In this document: positions 22,528-31,973 of the stretch, in pieces
How positions within the stretch are numbered: the first letter of the stretch is position 1
Layout of the letters: every line of letters begins with the position of its first letter
Assembly (NCBI GenBank): GCA_031547045.1
Contig: JAVBSN010000076.1
Coordinates: forward strand, 1 to 64,000
Source: JAVBSN01 sp031547045
GTDB lineage: Bacteria > Bacillota > Clostridia > Lachnospirales > Lachnospiraceae
Direction of reading: 5' to 3'
DNA length: 64,000 bases
Notes under the pieces: generated by a model
Database searches by the model: none
Told to the model about the DNA's origin: nothing
The model's input: only the letters and a program-made list of their open reading frames with translations
Position numbers and translations under genes: made by a program

Positions 22528-23283
22528 TTATTCTTGGTCACCATCAGTTTCAATATTAGATACATCTTCTGAAGTTGGATGGGAATTAACTGTTTCAGTT
22601 GAAGTGGAATTATCTTCAGTAATAACATCTTCTTTTGGTATATAATGTTTAAATATGCTTCTGTATATAAATGCTTGTAGAAAGGCTGCTGTACCAGCGC
22701 CTAATATAAGTATAAGTAATAATCCATATCCAGTGATAAAAATAAGAGAAAGAATCATACAAGGAATTATAATTAATAGTAATGTTTGTGGAAAATATTT
22801 AATTGATAGTAGAAATGCATTTCTAAATGTAACTGTTATTTTATTATCGAACTTTGCTTGTAATGGAAAAACATAAGTAAGTATTAAAATATATAGTATA
22901 AGTAGAACAACACTAATGAATAATAATGGTTGAGCAATTTTTTTCTGATCTTCAGTCCATAAAACAAACCAAAAGTATACATCTGTTGTTAATACAATAC
23001 CAACAATGGCTGTGATAAGCCAGATTACAGTTGATTGTTTAAAGTTTTGCTTGAAGCTCTTGCAATACATTTTAAAAATATAACCGTCTTCTCTTGAAAT
23101 AGAAGTAATTGCTGTATAATAAAGAGCAGTTGTAGCTGCACCTATAGTAATAATAGGAATACAACTAATTATATATATTATTGAAAGAATAAATACATCA
23201 GATATTCTAGTTAAAGTTCTGATGAAAATACTGTCAGGGCTAAATACACTATCCCACATGGCTTGTCCTCCGTAGCGATACAA
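22528..23283 (-). CDS. YesL/DUF624-family integral membrane protein
   Basis: A 251-residue membrane protein on the minus strand. It begins with SPDSIFIRTLTRISDVFILS and contains five to six hydrophobic segments, including IIYIISCIPIITIGAATTAL around residue 35-54, LLFISVVLLILYILILTYV and LLLIIIPCMILSLIFITGYG. The first helix pair with 'D...LN....C.P..T.G.A..ALYY' is the DUF624 signature. The last 35 residues are hydrophilic, rich in Ser, Thr and Glu, and lie outside the usual family core. Family members often accompany carbohydrate uptake and sensor genes, but none is nearby. A promoter lies at 23308-23336. Confidence 0.85.
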   Translation of the reverse strand: MYRYGGQAMWDSVFSPDSIFIRTLTRISDVFILSIIYIISCIPIITIGAATTALYYTAITSISREDGYIFKMYCKSFKQNFKQSTVIWLITAIVGIVLTTDVYFWFVLWTEDQKKIAQPLLFISVVLLILYILILTYVFPLQAKFDNKITVTFRNAFLLSIKYFPQTLLLIIIPCMILSLIFITGYGLLLILILGAGTAAFLQAFIYRSIFKHYIPKEDVITEDNSTSTETVNSHPTSEDVSNIETDGDQE

Positions 23284-23307
23284 ATTAATTAAATAACATC
23301 AAAAGTA

Positions 23308-23336
23308 ATAATATAATAATTACATCTTATATTCAA
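23308..23336 (-). promoter_or_regulatory. Promoter of the YesL-like gene
   Basis: On the minus strand: TTGAAT (complement of 23331-23336), 17 bases, TATTAT (complement of 23308-23313). The start codon is 25 bases further at 23283, so the leader is short. Confidence 0.6.
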
Positions 23337-23366
23337 GTTAAAAAATATAAAAAAATTATAAAACTA

Positions 23367-23395
23367 TTGACAAATCTTAGATATAACCATAATCT
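23367..23395 (+). promoter_or_regulatory. Promoter of lysA
   Basis: TTGACA (23367-23372), 17 bases, TAATCT (23390-23395), 35 bases before the lysA start. The leader is too short for a lysine riboswitch. Confidence 0.7.
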
Positions 23396-23429
23396 AGAAT
23401 AAATTATACACGATTGGAAGGGTAGAAAC

Positions 23430-24677
23430 ATGAAGAAACCGTTTGTAACAAAAGAACAAGTTGAAAATATGGTTAAGGAATATCCTACACCATTTCATTT
23501 ATATGATGAAAAAGGAATTAGAGAAAATGCAAGAAAACTTAAAGAAGCATTTTCATGGAATAAAGGCTTCAAGGAATATTTTGCTGTAAAGGCAACTCCT
23601 AATCCAACAATTCTTAATATATTAAAAGAAGAGGGATGTGGAACAGATTGTTCTTCTTATACAGAATTAATGATGTCTGAGAAATGTGGAATCCTTGGTG
23701 ATAATATAATGTTCTCATCAAATAATACACCAGAAGAAGATTTCAAATTAGCTATGAAGTTAGGAGCAACAATTAATCTTGATGATTTTACACATATTGA
23801 TTTCTTAAATAACTTATGTGGTATACCTAAGAAAATAAGTTGCCGTTTCAATCCAGGTGGAGTATTTAAAATATCTACTACTATTATGGACAATCCAGGA
23901 GATGCAAAATATGGAATGACAGAACCACAAATAGTAGAGGCATATAAGAAGTTAAAAGAATTAGGGGCTGAAGAGTTTGGAATGCATTCATTCTTGGCTA
24001 GTAATACAGTTACTAACGAATATTATCCAACATTAGCAAAATTATTGTTTCAAACTGCTGTTAAGATAAAAGAGGAGACAGGAGTTGCATTAAGTTTTAT
24101 AAACCTATCAGGTGGAATAGGAATTCCTTATACACCAGATAAAGAACCTAATGATATATTAGTAATCGGTGAAGGTGTTCGTAAAGCATATGAAGAAGTG
24201 TTAGTTCCAGCAGGATTGGGTGATGTAAAAATATTTACTGAATTGGGTAGATTTATGCTTGCACCATATGGTCAATTAATAACAAAGGCAGTACATGAGA
24301 AGCATACTCATAAGGAGTATTTGGGAGTAGATGCGTGTGCAGTTAACTTAATGAGACCGGCAATGTATGGAGCATATCATCATATTACTGTGTTAGGTAA
24401 AGAAAATGAAGAATATAATAACACTTATGATATTGTAGGTTCACTTTGTGAAAATAATGACAAATTTGCCATAGATAGAAAATTACCTAAGATTGATATA
24501 GGAGATTATTTAGTTATACATGATACAGGTGCTCATGGTTTTGCAATGGGATATAACTATAATGGAAAATTGAAATCAGCAGAGATTCTTCTTAAAGAAG
24601 ATGGAACAACTAAGATGATTAGAAGAGCAGAAACTCCAGAAGATTATTTTGCAACACTAGAAGGATTTTGGGGATAA
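23430..24677 (+). CDS. lysA: Diaminopimelate decarboxylase-like PLP enzyme (LysA family)
   Basis: A 415-residue fold-type III decarboxylase that would convert meso-diaminopimelate to L-lysine. The PLP lysine is in EYFAVKATPNPTIL (K53 region). INLSGGIGIPYTP around residue 222-234 is the phosphate-binding glycine loop, ELGRFMLAPYG near residue 270 binds substrate and phosphate, and GSLCENNDKFA near residue 340 carries the second-subunit cysteine. DYLVIHDTGAHGFAMGYNYN closes the active site. It is monocistronic between its promoter and a strong terminator. Some clostridial homologues act on D-ornithine or D-lysine, so substrate specificity is the main uncertainty. Confidence 0.85.
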   Translation: MKKPFVTKEQVENMVKEYPTPFHLYDEKGIRENARKLKEAFSWNKGFKEYFAVKATPNPTILNILKEEGCGTDCSSYTELMMSEKCGILGDNIMFSSNNTPEEDFKLAMKLGATINLDDFTHIDFLNNLCGIPKKISCRFNPGGVFKISTTIMDNPGDAKYGMTEPQIVEAYKKLKELGAEEFGMHSFLASNTVTNEYYPTLAKLLFQTAVKIKEETGVALSFINLSGGIGIPYTPDKEPNDILVIGEGVRKAYEEVLVPAGLGDVKIFTELGRFMLAPYGQLITKAVHEKHTHKEYLGVDACAVNLMRPAMYGAYHHITVLGKENEEYNNTYDIVGSLCENNDKFAIDRKLPKIDIGDYLVIHDTGAHGFAMGYNYNGKLKSAEILLKEDGTTKMIRRAETPEDYFATLEGFWG

Positions 24678-24683
24678 AATACT

Positions 24684-24728
24684 ATAAAACCCCTCCATGT
24701 TACAATTACTAACATGGAGGGGTTTTAT
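24684..24728. terminator. Strong bidirectional terminator (19-bp perfect stem)
   Basis: ATAAAACCCCTCCATGTTA (24684-24702) pairs perfectly with 24710-24728 around a 7-base loop. It separates lysA from the convergent cyclophilin gene. Confidence 0.95.
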
Positions 24729-24734
24729 AACTAA

Positions 24735-25253
24735 TTAATATTTTTCAGGTTCTGGATAATCAACACCCATTGTATCAACAGTAATTGATGCAATCTTTTG
24801 ATCCTCTAGAGGTCTGTCAGAATAATCAGTCGCAGTATCAGCAATCTTATCAACAATATCAAGACCGTCAATCACTTTACCGAAAGCTGCATATTCACTA
24901 TCAAGATGTGGAGAATTCTTGTGCATAATGAAAAATTGTGAACCGGCAGAATTAGGCATCATAGAACGAGCCATAGATAATACTCCAGGAGTATGTTTAA
25001 GTTCATTGTTAAAACCGTTATTAGAAAATTCACCCTTAATACTATAGCCAGGGTTACCTGTACCATTTCCATCAGGACATCCACCTTGAATCATAAATCC
25101 ACGAATAACTCTGTGGAAAATAAGACCATCGTAGTACCCTTTCTTTGTTAGGGAAATAAAGTTGTTAACTGTATTTGGAGCGATTTCTGGATATAATTCT
25201 GCTTTCATTATATCACCATTCTCCATGGTAATTGTAATTATTGGATTAGACAC
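24735..25253 (-). CDS. Cyclophilin-type peptidyl-prolyl cis-trans isomerase
   Basis: A 172-residue single-domain cyclophilin that speeds proline isomerisation. Core residues are in GLIFHRVIRGFMIQGGCPDGNGTGNPGY (about 40-67, in part), NSAGSQFFIMH (about 103-113) and AFGKVIDGLDIVDKIA (about 124-139). There is no signal peptide, so it is cytosolic. It is transcribed divergently from mltG, with a ribosome site AAAGGATG before the ATG. Confidence 0.94.
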   Translation of the reverse strand: MSNPIITITMENGDIMKAELYPEIAPNTVNNFISLTKKGYYDGLIFHRVIRGFMIQGGCPDGNGTGNPGYSIKGEFSNNGFNNELKHTPGVLSMARSMMPNSAGSQFFIMHKNSPHLDSEYAAFGKVIDGLDIVDKIADTATDYSDRPLEDQKIASITVDTMGVDYPEPEKY

Positions 25254-25381
25254 TGTAAAACATCCTTTCTCATTGATTTTCTTATAAAAAGATGTTAATA
25301 TATTACCATTAAAAATATGGAATTACAAGAAGATAATTTGGAAATAATATACATAAGATACAGCCTAGAGAGGACGAAAAT

Positions 25382-26428
25382 ATGAACAAGTTTGTAAAAG
25401 GAATAATAATAACCATAATAATACTTATAATACTTGGAGTAATTGGATGGTATGGTAACAAAAAATATAATGAATATATGAAAGAATACAGTGGTGTAGA
25501 AAGTTATGTTGGTGAAGATGTGGAAGTGGTTATTCCACAAGGAAGTTCAGTTAAAGCCATAGCTAAGATTCTTAAAGAAAAAGGGCTTATACAATATGAA
25601 AGAGCATTTGTAAATAGGGTGAAAGAATCTGAGTATAGAGGTCAACTAAAATATGGTACCTATTTATTAAATACAGGAATGAATACAGGTGAAATGATTG
25701 AAATAATGGCAGGTGGAAGTACTGCTAAGGTGTGGAAAACTATTACTATCCCAGAAGGATATAGTATTGAGATGATAGCAGCAAAAATGCAAAGTGAAGG
25801 AATATGTACAGAATCAGAGTTTCTAGAAGCATTAAATATTGAAAACTATAATTATGACTTTTTGCAAGAAATACCTAATAAAGATGGAATTGATTATAGA
25901 CTTCAAGGATTTTTATTTCCAGCAACATATGGAATAATGGAAGAAGATACCCCTGTAGATATTGTAAATAAAATGTTAAATAAATTTAATGAAGTGTACA
26001 CAGATAAATATAAGGAAATGGCTGATGAACTAGGTTATAGTACATTTGACGTAATAACAATGGCATCTATTGTTGAAAGAGAAGCAAAGATTGAAGAGGA
26101 ACGACCAACTATAGCAGGAGTTATAAACAATAGATTAGCAATTGATATGAAATTGCAAATGTGTCCGACGGTATTATATCCATTAACAGAGGGAATGTAT
26201 GATGTTAATCAAGTGACATATGCAGACTTAGAAATTGATTCGCCATATAATACTTACATGTATGCAGGACTACCTATAGGGCCTATTTGTAATCCGGGAA
26301 GTTCATCTATATATGCAGTGCTTAATCCAGAAAAGCATACTTATTTATTCTATCATACAGATGATGAGACCATAGGTAATCATATCTTCTCTGAAACATA
26401 TGAGGAACATGAAAATACACTTAAATAA
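25382..26428 (+). CDS. mltG: Endolytic murein transglycosylase (MltG/YceG)
   Basis: A 348-residue membrane-anchored enzyme that cuts nascent glycan strands and sets their length. One N-terminal membrane helix (residues about 6-25, GIIITIIILIILGVIGWYG) is followed by a LysM-like region (VVIPQGSSVKAIAKILKEKG) and the YceG catalytic part. The catalytic glutamate lies in MASIVEREAKIEEERPTIAGV (in part; E near residue 233). LAIDMKLQMCPTVLY and GLPIGPICNPGSSSIYA finish the fold. The usual GPIxNPG motif is intact. It has its own terminator. Confidence 0.94.
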   Translation: MNKFVKGIIITIIILIILGVIGWYGNKKYNEYMKEYSGVESYVGEDVEVVIPQGSSVKAIAKILKEKGLIQYERAFVNRVKESEYRGQLKYGTYLLNTGMNTGEMIEIMAGGSTAKVWKTITIPEGYSIEMIAAKMQSEGICTESEFLEALNIENYNYDFLQEIPNKDGIDYRLQGFLFPATYGIMEEDTPVDIVNKMLNKFNEVYTDKYKEMADELGYSTFDVITMASIVEREAKIEEERPTIAGVINNRLAIDMKLQMCPTVLYPLTEGMYDVNQVTYADLEIDSPYNTYMYAGLPIGPICNPGSSSIYAVLNPEKHTYLFYHTDDETIGNHIFSETYEEHENTLK

Positions 26429-26441
26429 AATTTTTAAAGGG

Positions 26442-26472
26442 GTTCTGATGCTATATATCAGAACTCTTTTTT
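26442..26472 (+). terminator. Terminator of mltG
   Basis: Stem GTTCTGAT (26442-26449) / ATCAGAAC (26457-26464), followed by TCTTTTTTAT. Confidence 0.9.
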
Positions 26473-26642
26473 ATGTGTATGAAATAAAATAGATAACTTA
26501 TTTTATTTTATACACTATAATAAAAATATATAACGAAAAATGTTTATAAAAAATTTACAATTATTTATAAAATATTTATAGAAAAACAGAGTAAAAAATG
26601 ATAAAATAATTTTACTGAAAAGATGGGAACTATAGAATATGC

Positions 26643-26671
26643 TTGCATAGTTAGCTTTAATCAACTATAAT
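26643..26671 (+). promoter_or_regulatory. Promoter of the FHA/phosphatase/kinase operon
   Basis: TTGCAT (26643-26648), 17 bases, TATAAT (26666-26671). It lies in the 303-base gap after mltG, which otherwise holds the mltG terminator and AT-rich sequence with no reading frame. The leader to the start at 26732 is about 55 bases. Confidence 0.75.
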
Positions 26672-26731
26672 ATCTATATGTATGTATTAAGAAGATTTTT
26701 ACGGATATTATTTACGGAAGGGGATTAATGT

Positions 26732-28204
26732 ATGGCTAAAGTGAACTTTAGAGTTAAGAAGATGGACAGCCAACAATATCTGATATATGACCTAACAGAT
26801 GACCTTGTTTTGGATGAAGATATATTAGAAGCAGCGGAAGAAGGCCAAATCAAAGGTATGATATCTATGGGGTACTTGGAAGGAGAAGATGGTTGTAGTT
26901 TATGTTACGACATTACAGATAGAAATACTCTTAATGAATATTTTGAGTATGATATTAATAAGAAAACAATATTAACTATTTTGAAAAATATAATATATAC
27001 TTTGGTAGAACTTAGGGAAAATGCGATTCCACTTAATTATGTAATACTTCACAAGGGATATATTTATATTGATATTGAAACATTAGACTTGGATTTTATA
27101 TGTATTCCAATAGAGAGTAATGAGAAAATATCTGTAGATGTTGCAGGTTTTGTTAGAGGTATTATATCAGGACTTAAGTATAATAAAGACGAGAATGGGG
27201 ACTACGTCGTTAAGATACTTACTTTTATTAATGATAAAGAATTATTTAGTATTCGTGGATTGTCAGCAATAATAGAAACCATGCTTATAGAGATGGAAGG
27301 CAAGATAGATGGTGATACTACATCAATGGAATATGATGAAGATGAGATAATAGCAGATTATGAAGAATTAGAGTCATATGAAGAAGTTGAAGAAGAACCT
27401 TTAGTTATAGATAGAGAAACAATGCTAAGAGAAGCTAGAGAGCATATGTTAAAAGAAGATATTGCTGAAAACATTTTCGATGAAATAAAAGAAGATAATA
27501 TTGAAAATACTTTTGAAGAATTAGATTATGACCAAATGAAAGAAGGTTTAAGCAATATACTAGAAGAAGTTGAAGAAAGTTTAGAAGAACAAGAAACTGA
27601 AGAAAAACAAAATGAAGAGATAAACGAATTTTTGAAAAAGCAACAAACAATAGATGAGACAGAATCACAGGTTAAACATGTTGTAGAAGATTTAGAGGAT
27701 TTAGATGCTGAGTATGATAGAGCAGTTATTAGAAAGGGTACAGGACTTAAGATAAACAGAGCTCAAGTAATACAGAATTCAACATCAGATGAAGTTGAAG
27801 AACCTGAATCAATAGAGCTTACAGGAAATCTAGAAGATGAAGAGTTAGTAAGTAATTCAATTTTAAGTCAAGCAATACAGAATACATCAGTAAAACCAGC
27901 ACCAAAGCCTATGCCTTATATTATAAGAGTTAATACAGATGAGAGAATTATGATAAATAAACAAACATTTAAGATTGGTAAAGCAAGCATTGGAATGGAC
28001 TATAGAATTACGGGGAATAGTGCAATTAGTAGAACACATGCTACTATTTATTCTAAAGATGGTGTTTATTTTATTAAAGATAATAAATCTACAAATCATA
28101 CATATGTTAACGGCATTATAGTTGATGAAGCAATGGACCAGATGTTAACTCATGAAGCGGAGATTATTTTAGGAGACGAGGAATTTATATTCAAACTAAG
28201 GTAA
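26732..28204 (+). CDS. DUF6382-type N-terminal domain plus C-terminal FHA domain protein
   Basis: A 490-residue cytosolic protein. Residues 1-190 match the DUF6382 domain that I associate with Lachnospiraceae FHA proteins (FRVKKMDSQQYLIYDLTDDL ... MGYLEGEDGCSLCYDIT). A very acidic linker of about 190 residues follows, rich in EE, ED and DE. Residues about 392-490 form an FHA domain: FKIGKASIGMDYRI, SAISRTHATIYSKDGVYFI and DNKSTNHTYVNG hold the Arg, Ser and Asn residues that bind phosphothreonine. FHA domains read pT-x-x-(I/L/D) peptides. It is the first gene of an operon with a PP2C phosphatase and a Ser/Thr kinase, which are the obvious writer and eraser of its ligand. Start ATG 26732 after GGAAGGGG. 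Confidence 0.9.
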   Translation: MAKVNFRVKKMDSQQYLIYDLTDDLVLDEDILEAAEEGQIKGMISMGYLEGEDGCSLCYDITDRNTLNEYFEYDINKKTILTILKNIIYTLVELRENAIPLNYVILHKGYIYIDIETLDLDFICIPIESNEKISVDVAGFVRGIISGLKYNKDENGDYVVKILTFINDKELFSIRGLSAIIETMLIEMEGKIDGDTTSMEYDEDEIIADYEELESYEEVEEEPLVIDRETMLREAREHMLKEDIAENIFDEIKEDNIENTFEELDYDQMKEGLSNILEEVEESLEEQETEEKQNEEINEFLKKQQTIDETESQVKHVVEDLEDLDAEYDRAVIRKGTGLKINRAQVIQNSTSDEVEEPESIELTGNLEDEELVSNSILSQAIQNTSVKPAPKPMPYIIRVNTDERIMINKQTFKIGKASIGMDYRITGNSAISRTHATIYSKDGVYFIKDNKSTNHTYVNGIIVDEAMDQMLTHEAEIILGDEEFIFKLR

Positions 28205-28216
28205 GAGGGGAAATAT

Positions 28217-28990
28217 ATGGATTTTGTTACTGCACATTATACAGATGTAGGTAGAGTTAAAGAGACAAATCAAGATTCATTTGCGTTAAAAGTTGTAGAA
28301 ACCCCCAGTGGTAATGCAGCTTTTTGCGTTATTTGTGATGGAATGGGAGGATTAGCTAAAGGGGAATTAGCTAGTAAAGAAGTAACAATGGCATTTTGTG
28401 ATTGGTTTAATAACGAGTTTTCAGAAATGCTTAGAACAGATAATTTTTCAGAATATGAACTTCGTAAACAATGGAAAGAAGTTATTACATATGAGAATGT
28501 ACGCATAGGGGAATTTGCTAGAGAAAATGAAATAACAATGGGGACAACGGCTACAGTAATATTGTTTTATGATAACAAATATTATGCGACACATGTAGGA
28601 GATAGTAGAATATATAGTATCTCTACAGAAATGAAACAATTAACAACAGACCATACTTTAGTTGCCAGTGAAGTATTTGCTGGAAGATTGACAGAAGAGC
28701 AAGCTAAAGTAGACCCAAGAAGAAGTGTATTATTACAATGTGTTGGTGCATCGCCAGTAGTTGAGCCTGAATTTATATCAGGTGATATATCAACTACTAT
28801 GTCTTTCCTATTATGTTCAGATGGATTTAGACATGAGATTACAGAGGAAGAGATATATAGTTCGCTAGCACCTCAATATATTGCAAACAAAGATAGCCTT
28901 GCATTATCATGTATGCAACTTTCAAAGTTGGCAATGAGAAGAGGGGAAAACGATAATATAACCGTTGTGGTAATAGAAGTTATTAACTAG
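28217..28990 (+). CDS. PP2C-family protein serine/threonine phosphatase
   Basis: A 257-residue cytosolic metal-dependent phosphatase (PrpC/Stp type) that should reverse the kinase encoded next. Metal-binding and core motifs are complete: VGRVKETNQDSFAL (about 10-23), ICDGMGGLAKGELAS (about 39-53), THVGDSRIYSI (about 123-133), LLCSDGFRHEI (about 197-207) and the closing GENDNITVVVIEV. It starts 12 bases after the FHA gene and ends 12 bases before the kinase gene. RBS GAGGGGAA. Confidence 0.95.
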   Translation: MDFVTAHYTDVGRVKETNQDSFALKVVETPSGNAAFCVICDGMGGLAKGELASKEVTMAFCDWFNNEFSEMLRTDNFSEYELRKQWKEVITYENVRIGEFARENEITMGTTATVILFYDNKYYATHVGDSRIYSISTEMKQLTTDHTLVASEVFAGRLTEEQAKVDPRRSVLLQCVGASPVVEPEFISGDISTTMSFLLCSDGFRHEITEEEIYSSLAPQYIANKDSLALSCMQLSKLAMRRGENDNITVVVIEVIN

Positions 28991-29002
28991 TGGAGGAAAC
29001 CC

Positions 29003-31021
29003 ATGACTAAGACAGGAACAATCTTAGGTGGCAAATATGAAATACTTAAGAAGATAGGACAGGGCGGTATGTCAGTAGTATATGTTGCTTTGGACAATAG
29101 ACTTAACAAACAATGGGCCATCAAAGAAATCAAAAATGACGGAAAAAAGAATAAAGCAACCTTGCTAAAAGGATTACAGATAGAAGCAAATATATTAAAA
29201 AAAGTAGATCATCCTGTGTTACCAAGAATAGTAGATATTATTGATAACAAAGGAACTATTTATGTTGTAATGGATTACATAGAAGGAAGAACATTAAGTG
29301 AAGTACTTAAGAGAGAAGGAGCGCAGTCACAAGAAAAGGTTGTTGAATGGGCAAAACAATTAAGTAGTGCATTAGATTACTTACATTCTCTTAATCCGCC
29401 TATTATTTATAGAGATATGAAGCCTTCAAATATTATGTTGAAACCAGAAGGTAATATTAAGCTAATTGATTTTGGTACAGCCAAAGAATTTATAGTAGAA
29501 GATATTGCAGATACAACAGCACTTGGAACAAGAGGATATGCAGCACCAGAACAATTTGGTGATTCTAAGGGTAGAGGAATATATAAGACAGATGCTAGAA
29601 CAGATATTTATAGTTTAGGAGCAACCTTATATCATATTCTTACAGGAATGAATCCTAGTGAGCCACCTTATGTTATAAAACCTATAAGAGAGTGGAATCC
29701 TAATTTATCTAGTGGATTAGAGAAAATAATTAAAAAATGTACAATGCCTAATCCAGAAGATAGGTATCAATCATGTTCAGAATTATTATATGCATTAGAG
29801 CATTACGAGGAATTAGATGATGAATTTAAGAAACAATCATTTAGAAGGTTAACAAGATTTTTAATACCTGTAGGAATGACAATAGCATTTACAATAACGA
29901 GTATATGTGGGTACATAGGTATAGAAAAGACTAAGGAATCGGATTATGATACCCTTATAAACTCAGCATATTCTGCTACAGTAAGAGGTAATTATGAAGA
30001 GGCATCAGACATATATCAAGAGGCGATTTCTCAAGTTGATGGAACAAGAAGTCAAGCCTACATAGATTTAATAAATTTATATGTCAACTATATTGATGAT
30101 ACAGAAAGTGGTTTGAATCAAGTAACCTATTATATTGATAAAGGATATAGAAATATTGATCAGAATCAGGATGTATTAAGAGAAGTAGCTATGACATATT
30201 TTGATGTTGAGAAAAATTATAAAAATAGTGCTTATTATTTTCAAAAAATGAATGGTGAAAATAATCAAGAGGTAGATTATTATACAAGAATTGCATTAGA
30301 GCTAGGAGAATTGAATACAGATTATAATAGCCTTACATCCGATTTAGTAGAATTTGAGGCTATTAATGATGATCTTCCAATTTCCAATGCAAAACTTATG
30401 AATTATAAATTATTATGTATTGTATATACAAGAAACTTAAAGAATTTTGATGGAGCTGCAACTGGAGCGGTTAGATGTGGAGAAAAGGGACTTGAAATAT
30501 TAGAAGAATATGATAATGACAGTATTAAAGCTGAATATTACGTTGTATACAATCAGTATATGTCATTAGCATATATGGAACTAGCAGCTAATACTAGAAA
30601 TGATGATAAGGCAAAAGAATACTACAATAGTGCTTTAGAATGTGCAAACTTTATTTTAGGAATGGTATCAAATGATTCAGAGACGCTATTAGGGGTAGTT
30701 ACCGATGGTGAACTTAGAGAAGCAAAGATGGTACAAGTAGCTGAGATTTATGAACATTTAGGGCAGTATGAAAAGGCTTTAACTCAATATAAAGCTGGAG
30801 AAGAAGAATTTGGTACAGATAGTAAAATTATATATATAGGACATTTGACATTGTTGTGTAAGCTTGAAGCAGAGAGAGATTCTGATGTAGAAGAATGGGA
30901 TTATGATACTATTAAGAAGATATATGACGAAGGTAGCAAGGTAGAGAATATAAAATCAGACTATCGTTGGATGCAGTTAACTCAAAAGTTAACCCCTTTG
31001 TTTGATAAGAAGGGTAGGTGA
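29003..31021 (+). CDS. Transmembrane serine/threonine protein kinase with a repeat-rich C-terminal domain
   Basis: A 672-residue kinase. Residues 11-270 are a complete Hanks-type kinase domain: GQGGMSVVY loop (19-27), K41, the catalytic loop IIYRDMKPSNIM with D138, DFG at D156, and GTRGYAAPEQF (175-185). One membrane helix lies at about 286-306 (FLIPVGMTIAFTITSICGYI). The remaining 365 residues are helical and TPR-like (DIYQEAISQ, YYFQKMN, YYNSALECANFI, HLGQYEKALTQYKAGEE). They are therefore predicted to lie outside the cell, where PknB-type kinases would have PASTA domains. No PASTA repeat is present. It ends four bases before the next start. The TPR-like sensor and the acidic TxxL protein next to it make this different from the PrkC system. 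Confidence 0.94.
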   Translation: MTKTGTILGGKYEILKKIGQGGMSVVYVALDNRLNKQWAIKEIKNDGKKNKATLLKGLQIEANILKKVDHPVLPRIVDIIDNKGTIYVVMDYIEGRTLSEVLKREGAQSQEKVVEWAKQLSSALDYLHSLNPPIIYRDMKPSNIMLKPEGNIKLIDFGTAKEFIVEDIADTTALGTRGYAAPEQFGDSKGRGIYKTDARTDIYSLGATLYHILTGMNPSEPPYVIKPIREWNPNLSSGLEKIIKKCTMPNPEDRYQSCSELLYALEHYEELDDEFKKQSFRRLTRFLIPVGMTIAFTITSICGYIGIEKTKESDYDTLINSAYSATVRGNYEEASDIYQEAISQVDGTRSQAYIDLINLYVNYIDDTESGLNQVTYYIDKGYRNIDQNQDVLREVAMTYFDVEKNYKNSAYYFQKMNGENNQEVDYYTRIALELGELNTDYNSLTSDLVEFEAINDDLPISNAKLMNYKLLCIVYTRNLKNFDGAATGAVRCGEKGLEILEEYDNDSIKAEYYVVYNQYMSLAYMELAANTRNDDKAKEYYNSALECANFILGMVSNDSETLLGVVTDGELREAKMVQVAEIYEHLGQYEKALTQYKAGEEEFGTDSKIIYIGHLTLLCKLEAERDSDVEEWDYDTIKKIYDEGSKVENIKSDYRWMQLTQKLTPLFDKKGR

Positions 31022-31025
31022 TTGT

Positions 31026-31955
31026 ATGGTATATCAGATTATGTTTTATGGTGGATTAATACTTGCAATCATTAGTATAATTCTAGCCATTGTGTTGTTT
31101 TTTAAACTTAACATCGGGAAGGTTGTTGGAGATTTAACAGGATATAATGCAAAACATGATATAAAACTAATTCGTGAAAATGGTATTGAAAGTGGTTCTA
31201 AAAAAAGCAAGATTAAAGATATGACAACCAAGTTACTAGTTAAAGAACAAAATACTAGTACTACAGCTACAATTAGAAGAGATTATATTTCTAATAAAAA
31301 TAAAAAAAGTGATTCATCAACAGATAAGATTAAATTAATGCAAGATTTGGAAGCAGATAAGAAGAAGCAAGAATATGCAAAGAAAAAGGCACAAGAAACA
31401 TTTAGAGGAAATGGTGTTTATAGAAGTGGAGCAATATCAGAATCCTTATCAGATGAAACTCAAATAATTAAAGATACTACTGTGAAAGAAAAAGAGTCTG
31501 GATTTACAGTTATAGAAGAAGCTACATCTTTATTAAGTGAAGAAATAGGTTCTAATATATTAGTTAGTGATGAGGAGAGAGAAATTCTATTGAATTCTCA
31601 AGAGAAAGAGATAGATACAGATATTTTAGATTCAGAAGATGAGATAACAGATGTGTTATTTAATGAAGAAAGCACAAGTGTACTAACAGACGATGTAACA
31701 GATGTATTGTTAGATGAAGAAGGTACAAGCGTACTAACAGACGATGTAACAGATGTGTTATTGGATGAAGAAGGCACAAGTATACTGTCGGATGAGATAA
31801 CAGATGTTTTATCTGATGAAGTAGGTACAAGTGTATTGTTTGATGAGGAGACAGAGGTTTTAGGTAAAGAAGAGGATACCTCATTATTGTATGAGGATAT
31901 ATTTACGTCATTAGAGGATACTGTGGTACATCACACCGACGAAACAATGAATTAA
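31026..31955 (+). CDS. Membrane-anchored acidic protein with an array of TxxL motifs, putative FHA scaffold
   Basis: A 309-residue protein. One N-terminal membrane helix (IMFYGGLILAIISIILAIVLFF, about 4-25) is followed by a basic region with many Lys and then, from about residue 160 to the end, an acidic region. That region repeats a 17-residue unit, TSVLTDDVTDVLLDEEG, and variants (EATSLL, DTDIL, ITDVL, ETEVL, DTSLL). I count 12 Thr-x-x-Leu motifs, nearly all preceded or followed by Asp/Glu. T-x-x-L/I is the consensus ligand of FHA domains once the Thr is phosphorylated, and a kinase, a phosphatase and an FHA protein are encoded directly upstream. I infer a multi-phosphothreonine docking platform. 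No known family was recognised. Start chosen at ATG 31026, not 31002. Confidence 0.8.
   Translation: MVYQIMFYGGLILAIISIILAIVLFFKLNIGKVVGDLTGYNAKHDIKLIRENGIESGSKKSKIKDMTTKLLVKEQNTSTTATIRRDYISNKNKKSDSSTDKIKLMQDLEADKKKQEYAKKKAQETFRGNGVYRSGAISESLSDETQIIKDTTVKEKESGFTVIEEATSLLSEEIGSNILVSDEEREILLNSQEKEIDTDILDSEDEITDVLFNEESTSVLTDDVTDVLLDEEGTSVLTDDVTDVLLDEEGTSILSDEITDVLSDEVGTSVLFDEETEVLGKEEDTSLLYEDIFTSLEDTVVHHTDETMN
31644..31860 (+). repeat. 51-bp tandem repeat inside the TxxL protein gene
   Basis: The 26-base core GTACTAACAGACGATGTAAC... occurs identically at 31680 and 31731, a 51-base period (17 codons); flanking units are degenerate. The near-identity of two units suggests recent expansion. Confidence 0.85.
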
Positions 31956-31973
31956 TACTAGGGAGCATGTGTA

